From the NCBI GenBank assembly GCA_900547945.1, contig URIT01000039.1, forward strand, positions 1 to 23,952: DNA of 23,952 bases. Direction: 5' to 3'. Position 1 is the stretch's first letter. Each line of letters opens with the position of its first letter. Source of the DNA: an uncultured bacterium. GTDB taxonomy: Bacteria; Verrucomicrobiota; Kiritimatiellia; RFP12; UBA1067. The position numbers and the translations under genes were made by a program. The notes under the pieces were generated by a model. It made no database searches, was not told the origin of the DNA, and saw nothing but the letters and a program-made list of their open reading frames with translations. This document shows, piece after piece, positions 23,303 to 23,952 of this stretch.

Positions 23303-23952
23303 ATGGACGCGAACTTTGAATTCGAGGACGAGAAGGAGACGAGCGGAATCTCCCGTGAGGCGAGCCTGTTCCTGCTGATCACGGCGCTCGTGGTCTCCTG
23401 CGCCACGCACGTCCTCCTGATGTACGCCTGCTCGGACTGCGCGTTCGCCCCGCTGCGCGGCGAGATCCGGGACGCGCGCAAGTGGACGAAGGAGCTGCCC
23501 GTGATGCAGGTGCGGAAGATGGACGGCGATCCCTTCCTGCTTGAGAAGGCCGAGCTGCCGCGTCCCGCCGCCGCCCCGGACGCCGAGAAGCAGGAGGAGC
23601 GGGTTGAGCGCCTTTCCTCCGCCGAGAAGAGCTCCATTGCGCCCGAGATGCCCGCCGCCGCCGTCGCCGCGACGCTCGCCGAGCCCGCGCCGGATCCCGC
23701 GAAGGTGGCGCCGACCGAGTGGATGCCGCGCCAGGAGATCGCCGCGATCGAGGCGCCGACCGTGCCCGACGACCTGGCGGCCCTGCCGCGCCTCGTGGTG
23801 CCGAAGGTCGAGCGCGTGAGAGGGGCGGCGGACATCACGCCGGCCTACGACCTCATGTCCGCGCCGAAGCTCGCCGCCGACGCCGGCGGCGGGAACGGCG
23901 TGGTGCGCTCCGCCTCCCTCTCCGCCGCCGCCGAGGCCGCCGCCGAGGCGGC
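23303..23952 (+). CDS. TonB/TolA-like single-pass membrane protein (partial, 3' end outside window)
   Basis: The first 216 codons are open to the window edge. An acidic cytoplasmic N-terminus (1-18) precedes one transmembrane segment at about 20-42 (ASLFLLITALVVSCATHVLL), followed by a long Pro/Ala/Glu-rich stretch. The membrane segment contains S32-CAT-H36, the Ser-x3-His spacing that TonB and TolA use to couple to ExbB/ExbD or TolQ/TolR. This motif plus the extended periplasmic part suggests an energy-transducing protein; the C-terminal domain that would decide it lies outside the window. GGAGAGAG precedes the ATG. Partner of the TPR gene upstream by position. Confidence 0.5.
   Translation, partial: MDANFEFEDEKETSGISREASLFLLITALVVSCATHVLLMYACSDCAFAPLRGEIRDARKWTKELPVMQVRKMDGDPFLLEKAELPRPAAAPDAEKQEERVERLSSAEKSSIAPEMPAAAVAATLAEPAPDPAKVAPTEWMPRQEIAAIEAPTVPDDLAALPRLVVPKVERVRGAADITPAYDLMSAPKLAADAGGGNGVVRSASLSAAAEAAAEA

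Overview
The window reads as chromosomal DNA of a GC-rich polysaccharide-degrading bacterium. Exported multidomain glycosidases, a TPR / TonB-or-TolA-like pair and strong Ala/Arg codon bias would fit a gut member of the PVC group (Kiritimatiellota/Lentisphaerota-like). No rRNA or marker gene is present, so this placement is inference. Every gene I can support lies on the + strand.

Left block (1-10570), carbohydrate utilisation. The tail of an upstream gene is followed 12 bp later by a 1837-residue exported fructan hydrolase. It carries two canonical GH32 modules and a degenerate GH32-like propeller at the N-terminus. A 392-bp gap follows, holding two inverted copies of a hairpin repeat and an extended -10 promoter. 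Next come a GH106 family alpha-L-rhamnosidase-type enzyme, a calcineurin-like phosphoesterase, and a small frameshifted gene.

Middle block (about 10571-20707), a defence island. Composition drops visibly in GC and genes are packed with 3-44 bp gaps or short overlaps. Behind one good sigma70-type promoter with a palindrome at its start site lie: an XRE regulator, a RhuM/PLD-like protein, a C5-cytosine methyltransferase with an extra N-terminal domain, an HpaII-family restriction endonuclease (the family cuts CCGG), a RadC-like JAB protein, an AAA_13 (RloC/PrrC-like) ATPase split by a one-base frameshift, a small winged-helix protein, a LlaJI-family PD-(D/E)XK nuclease, an ASCH-domain protein and a possible 34-aa ORF. 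Plausibly the HpaII-type pair forms one system. The AAA_13, LlaJI-like and ASCH genes would form one or more further systems under the same regulator. The GC-poor methyltransferase-catalytic plus nuclease cassette sits between two GC-rich pieces, the methyltransferase N-domain and the JAB gene. This points to cassette exchange.

Right block (about 20708-23952). A non-coding stretch with repeated GCGAAGC mini-hairpins leads to a promoter that abuts its start codon. Then come an exported TPR protein and, cut by the window edge, a single-pass membrane protein. Its transmembrane segment has the SxxxH spacing seen in TonB and TolA. These two look like host cell-envelope genes that mark the right edge of the island.

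Two genes (GH106-type and TPR) have a -10 box ending only 6-8 nt before the ATG, suggesting leaderless mRNAs. The other genes mostly have Shine-Dalgarno sequences.
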